Positions 5,746-6,998 of a stretch of 6,998 nucleotides of DNA are shown piece by piece. The notes under the pieces are model-generated. The model was not told the origin of the DNA, did no database searches, and saw only the letters and a program-made list of their open reading frames with translations. The stretch's first letter is position 1. The number at the start of each line of letters is the position of its first letter. The translations under genes were made by a program, and so were the position numbers. Origin of the DNA: Nitrospirae bacterium GWC2_42_7 (lineage in GTDB: Bacteria; Nitrospirota; Thermodesulfovibrionia; Thermodesulfovibrionales; UBA6898); the NCBI GenBank assembly GCA_001803645.1, contig MHDW01000002.1, forward strand, positions 2,111 through 9,108, in the 5' to 3' direction.

Positions 5746-5763
5746 AGTAACTGATTGGTTACT
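5746..5763. other. Small hairpin just downstream of yajQ
   Basis: AGTAAC (5746-5751) and GTTACT (5758-5763) form a 6-bp stem with a 6-nt loop, 26 bp beyond the yajQ stop. No T-run follows on the minus strand, so a rho-independent terminator is not supported. It might be the edge of the neighbouring repeat element, since AGTAACC also occurs at its left border (5574-5580). Confidence 0.35.
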
Positions 5764-5788
5764 AAAATAGCATTTGCGAACACAGAAT

Positions 5789-6286
5789 CTACCTGTAATT
5801 CAGAAAATCTATATGTATGCCGAGGTCTTTTTCTTTAAGTAATTGTATTATCGTCTGAAGATCATCGATCTTTTTTGCTTTGATCCGTACCTGGTCTTTT
5901 TGTATCTCTGACTGGACTTTAATTTTTGTGTCTTTGATGAGCTTTACTATCTCTTTTGATTTTTCGATAGGTATCCCCTGTTGCAATGTTACCAGCTGTC
6001 TTACAGTTCCGCCAGATGCCTGATCGATCTTCTCATAGTTCAGCGCTTTCAGAGATACTCCTCTTTTGATCAGTTTAGACTGAAGGATGTCAATAACGCT
6101 TTTAAGTTTTTGCTCATCATCTGAATTGATAGTTATTTCGTATTTGTCCTTGTTCAGTTCTATACTGCTTTTGCTTCCCCTGAAATCAAATCTTTGCCCT
6201 ATCTCTTTCATTGACTGCTGAACAGCGTTAAGGACTTCCTGTAGATCGATCTTGCTGGCGATATCAAAAGAATGTTCGTCTGCCAT
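5789..6286 (-). CDS. yajQ: YajQ family (DUF520) nucleotide-binding protein
   Basis: YajQ/DUF520 proteins are small cytosolic two-domain proteins reported to bind nucleic acids or nucleotides; a Xanthomonas member was described as a c-di-GMP effector. This one is 165 residues, the family size. Hallmarks seen: SFDIASKIDLQEVLNAV (6-22), RFDFRG (32-37), a DILQSKLIKRG segment (66-76), LQQGIPIEKSKEIVKLIKDTKIKVQ (101-125), DQVRIKAKKIDDLQ (131-144) and the FLNYR end. All are intact. The start is well supported: GGAGGT lies 4-5 nt before ATG 6286, and the ATG immediately follows the TAA of a cysteine-rich small gene, whose last codons contain this ribosome site. The two are almost surely co-transcribed. 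A PilZ-like gene lies downstream, so a shared nucleotide-signalling theme is possible but only inferred. Confidence 0.95.
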   Translation of the reverse strand: MADEHSFDIASKIDLQEVLNAVQQSMKEIGQRFDFRGSKSSIELNKDKYEITINSDDEQKLKSVIDILQSKLIKRGVSLKALNYEKIDQASGGTVRQLVTLQQGIPIEKSKEIVKLIKDTKIKVQSEIQKDQVRIKAKKIDDLQTIIQLLKEKDLGIHIDFLNYR

Positions 6287-6454
6287 TTATACCTCCGTTT
6301 TTTTTGGTTCAGGTTTGCATAACGGGCAGAATGGTTCCCCCAGATCCAGAGGGCAGATATGCCCGCATTCAGGGCAGCACACGCATTCATCAAGCAGTTT
6401 TTTGCAAACCAAGCATATATTCATTATGGAAATTATATCTTTATCAGGATCCAT
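6287..6454 (-). CDS. 55-residue cysteine-rich double-knuckle (zinc-ribbon-like) protein, coupled to yajQ
   Basis: A short minus-strand frame from ATG 6454 to TAA 6289-6287 encodes 55 residues, opening MDPDKDIISIMNICLVCKK. It has nine cysteines: C14-x2-C17, a C24-x-C26-C27-x2-C30 cluster (CVCCPEC) followed by GH32, then C34 and C43-x2-C46 (CPLC). Three Cys-x2-Cys pairs plus extra Cys/His are enough for one or two zinc ribbons, or a small iron-sulfur or rubredoxin-like site. The tail PKPEPKK-type region is charged and contains the yajQ ribosome site. The stop codon is directly followed by the yajQ ATG, a strong sign that it is a real coupled gene. An in-frame TGA lies 4-6 nt upstream of the ATG, so no longer form exists; the upstream ribosome site (GAAGA) is weak and an internal ATG at residue 11 is possible. 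I do not recognise a named family. Confidence 0.75.
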   Translation of the reverse strand: MDPDKDIISIMNICLVCKKLLDECVCCPECGHICPLDLGEPFCPLCKPEPKKTEV

Positions 6455-6567
6455 TCTTCAATGTTTTAATATCTTTCTTCCCAAATTTGTTGAAATTCTG
6501 TTAAAATTATCATTCACAAGATATTTCATGCTTGCGGTTAGGTTTAAAAAACTTGGAGGTTTTAATA
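6455..6567. other. Divergent intergenic region between the Cys-rich/yajQ pair and the acyl-CoA dehydrogenase
   Basis: This 113-bp AT-rich spacer must hold promoters for both directions, but no hexamer pair on either strand is convincing enough to place. No inverted repeat, operator or RNA element is evident apart from the ribosome site TTGGAGGT (6554-6561) for the rightward gene. Confidence 0.5.
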
Positions 6568-6998
6568 ATGGACTACTTTTTGAATGAAGAACAGATAATG
6601 ATAAGAGACCTTGCGAGGCAGATCGCTGAAGAGAAGATCGTGCCTGTCAGGGCTGAACTTGATGAGACAGGTGAATTCCCGTGGGATGTAATGAAAGTGC
6701 TTGCTCAGTCTGACCTCTTTGGACTTTTTATTCCTGAAGAATACGGAGGCCTCGGCAAGGGCTGTCTTGAACTCTGCCTTGCTGTCGAGGAGTTATCCAG
6801 GGCATGTGTTGGTATTTCTACTTCTTATGCTGCAAACGCTCTCGGCACATATCCGCTCCTACTTTTCGGGACTGATGCGCAGAAGAAAAAATATCTGCCG
6901 GATATAGCTTCAGGCAAGAGGCTGGTTGCCTTTGGATTGACAGAGGCAAACGCAGGCAGCGATGCAAGCGGCATCCAGACAACCGCTAAACTTGAAGG
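6568..6998 (+). CDS. Acyl-CoA dehydrogenase, N-terminal part (3' end outside window)
   Basis: FAD-dependent alpha,beta-dehydrogenation of acyl-CoA thioesters, with electrons normally passed to electron-transfer flavoprotein. The visible 143 residues cover the N-terminal helical domain (MDYFLNEEQIMIRDLARQIAEEKIVP, FGLFIPEEYGGLG, LAVEELSRACVGIS) and the start of the middle beta-domain with the family signature GLTEANAGSD (123-132), which contacts flavin and substrate. The catalytic Glu and the C-terminal domain lie beyond the window, so chain-length class (butyryl, branched, glutaryl or other) cannot be set. The start is firmly supported by TTGGAGGT (6554-6561) about 7 nt before ATG 6568. It is transcribed divergently from the Cys-rich/yajQ pair and probably begins a separate fatty-acid or amino-acid degradation operon. 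Confidence 0.93.
   Translation, partial: MDYFLNEEQIMIRDLARQIAEEKIVPVRAELDETGEFPWDVMKVLAQSDLFGLFIPEEYGGLGKGCLELCLAVEELSRACVGISTSYAANALGTYPLLLFGTDAQKKKYLPDIASGKRLVAFGLTEANAGSDASGIQTTAKLE

Noticed and set aside
6208..6393. Minus-strand 61-codon frame overlapping yajQ
   Set aside because: It is a shifted frame over the Cys-rich small gene and the yajQ start, and lacks the cysteine pattern and the coupling seen in the correct frame.
6252..6587. Plus-strand frames opposite the Cys-rich gene and its upstream region (also 6304-6504)
   Set aside because: Antisense shadows without ribosome sites; the first even runs over the acyl-CoA dehydrogenase ribosome site and start.
6701..6907. Plus-strand 68-codon frame within the acyl-CoA dehydrogenase
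   Set aside because: Out-of-frame reading inside a clear acyl-CoA dehydrogenase coding sequence.

Overview
The window looks like ordinary core chromosome from a Gram-negative, moderately AT-rich bacterium. Gene content and order (class I aminotransferase, era, DUF151 nuclease, recO; DksA; PilZ; YajQ; acyl-CoA dehydrogenase), together with GC-rich palindromic intergenic repeats, remind me most of Nitrospirota (Thermodesulfovibrionia-like) or a neighbouring deltaproteobacterial-type lineage. This placement is an inference from recalled gene neighbourhoods and no search was run.

Layout. Positions 3-200 hold the C-terminal end of a probable secreted Ig-like-domain protein. It is followed at 222-539 by a carboxymuconolactone-decarboxylase-fold protein that lacks the usual redox cysteines. 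Positions 547-768 are a non-coding nested inverted-repeat element made of several hairpins. A candidate promoter (801-830) then leads into a tight plus-strand operon: aminotransferase (932-2122), era (2123-3010), DUF151 bifunctional nuclease (3010-3462) and recO (3462-4187). The members abut or share a stop/start base, which points to translational coupling. recO converges on a minus-strand dksA-like gene (4200-4814) 12 bp away.

The minus strand from 6454 down to 4200 carries, in transcription order, a 55-residue cysteine-rich protein not previously delimited (6454-6287), yajQ (6286-5789) starting at the very next base, a second GC-rich inverted-repeat element (5577-5739), a zinc-ribbon plus PilZ-like protein (5485-4940), and a DksA with a histone-H1-like lysine-rich tail (4814-4200). 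A divergent plus-strand acyl-CoA dehydrogenase begins at 6568 and runs off the end.

Functionally, the plus-strand operon joins amino-acid metabolism with ribosome assembly (Era), a nuclease-family protein and recombination repair (RecO). The minus-strand group is regulatory in flavour (DksA, PilZ-like, YajQ), and three of its four proteins carry Cys-x2-Cys zinc-binding pairs. I found no defence system, CRISPR array, tRNA, rRNA or insertion-sequence transposase. The items most worth a second look are the coupled cysteine-rich mini-protein, the two related palindromic elements (one with apparently compensatory hairpin changes) and the H1-like tail on DksA.
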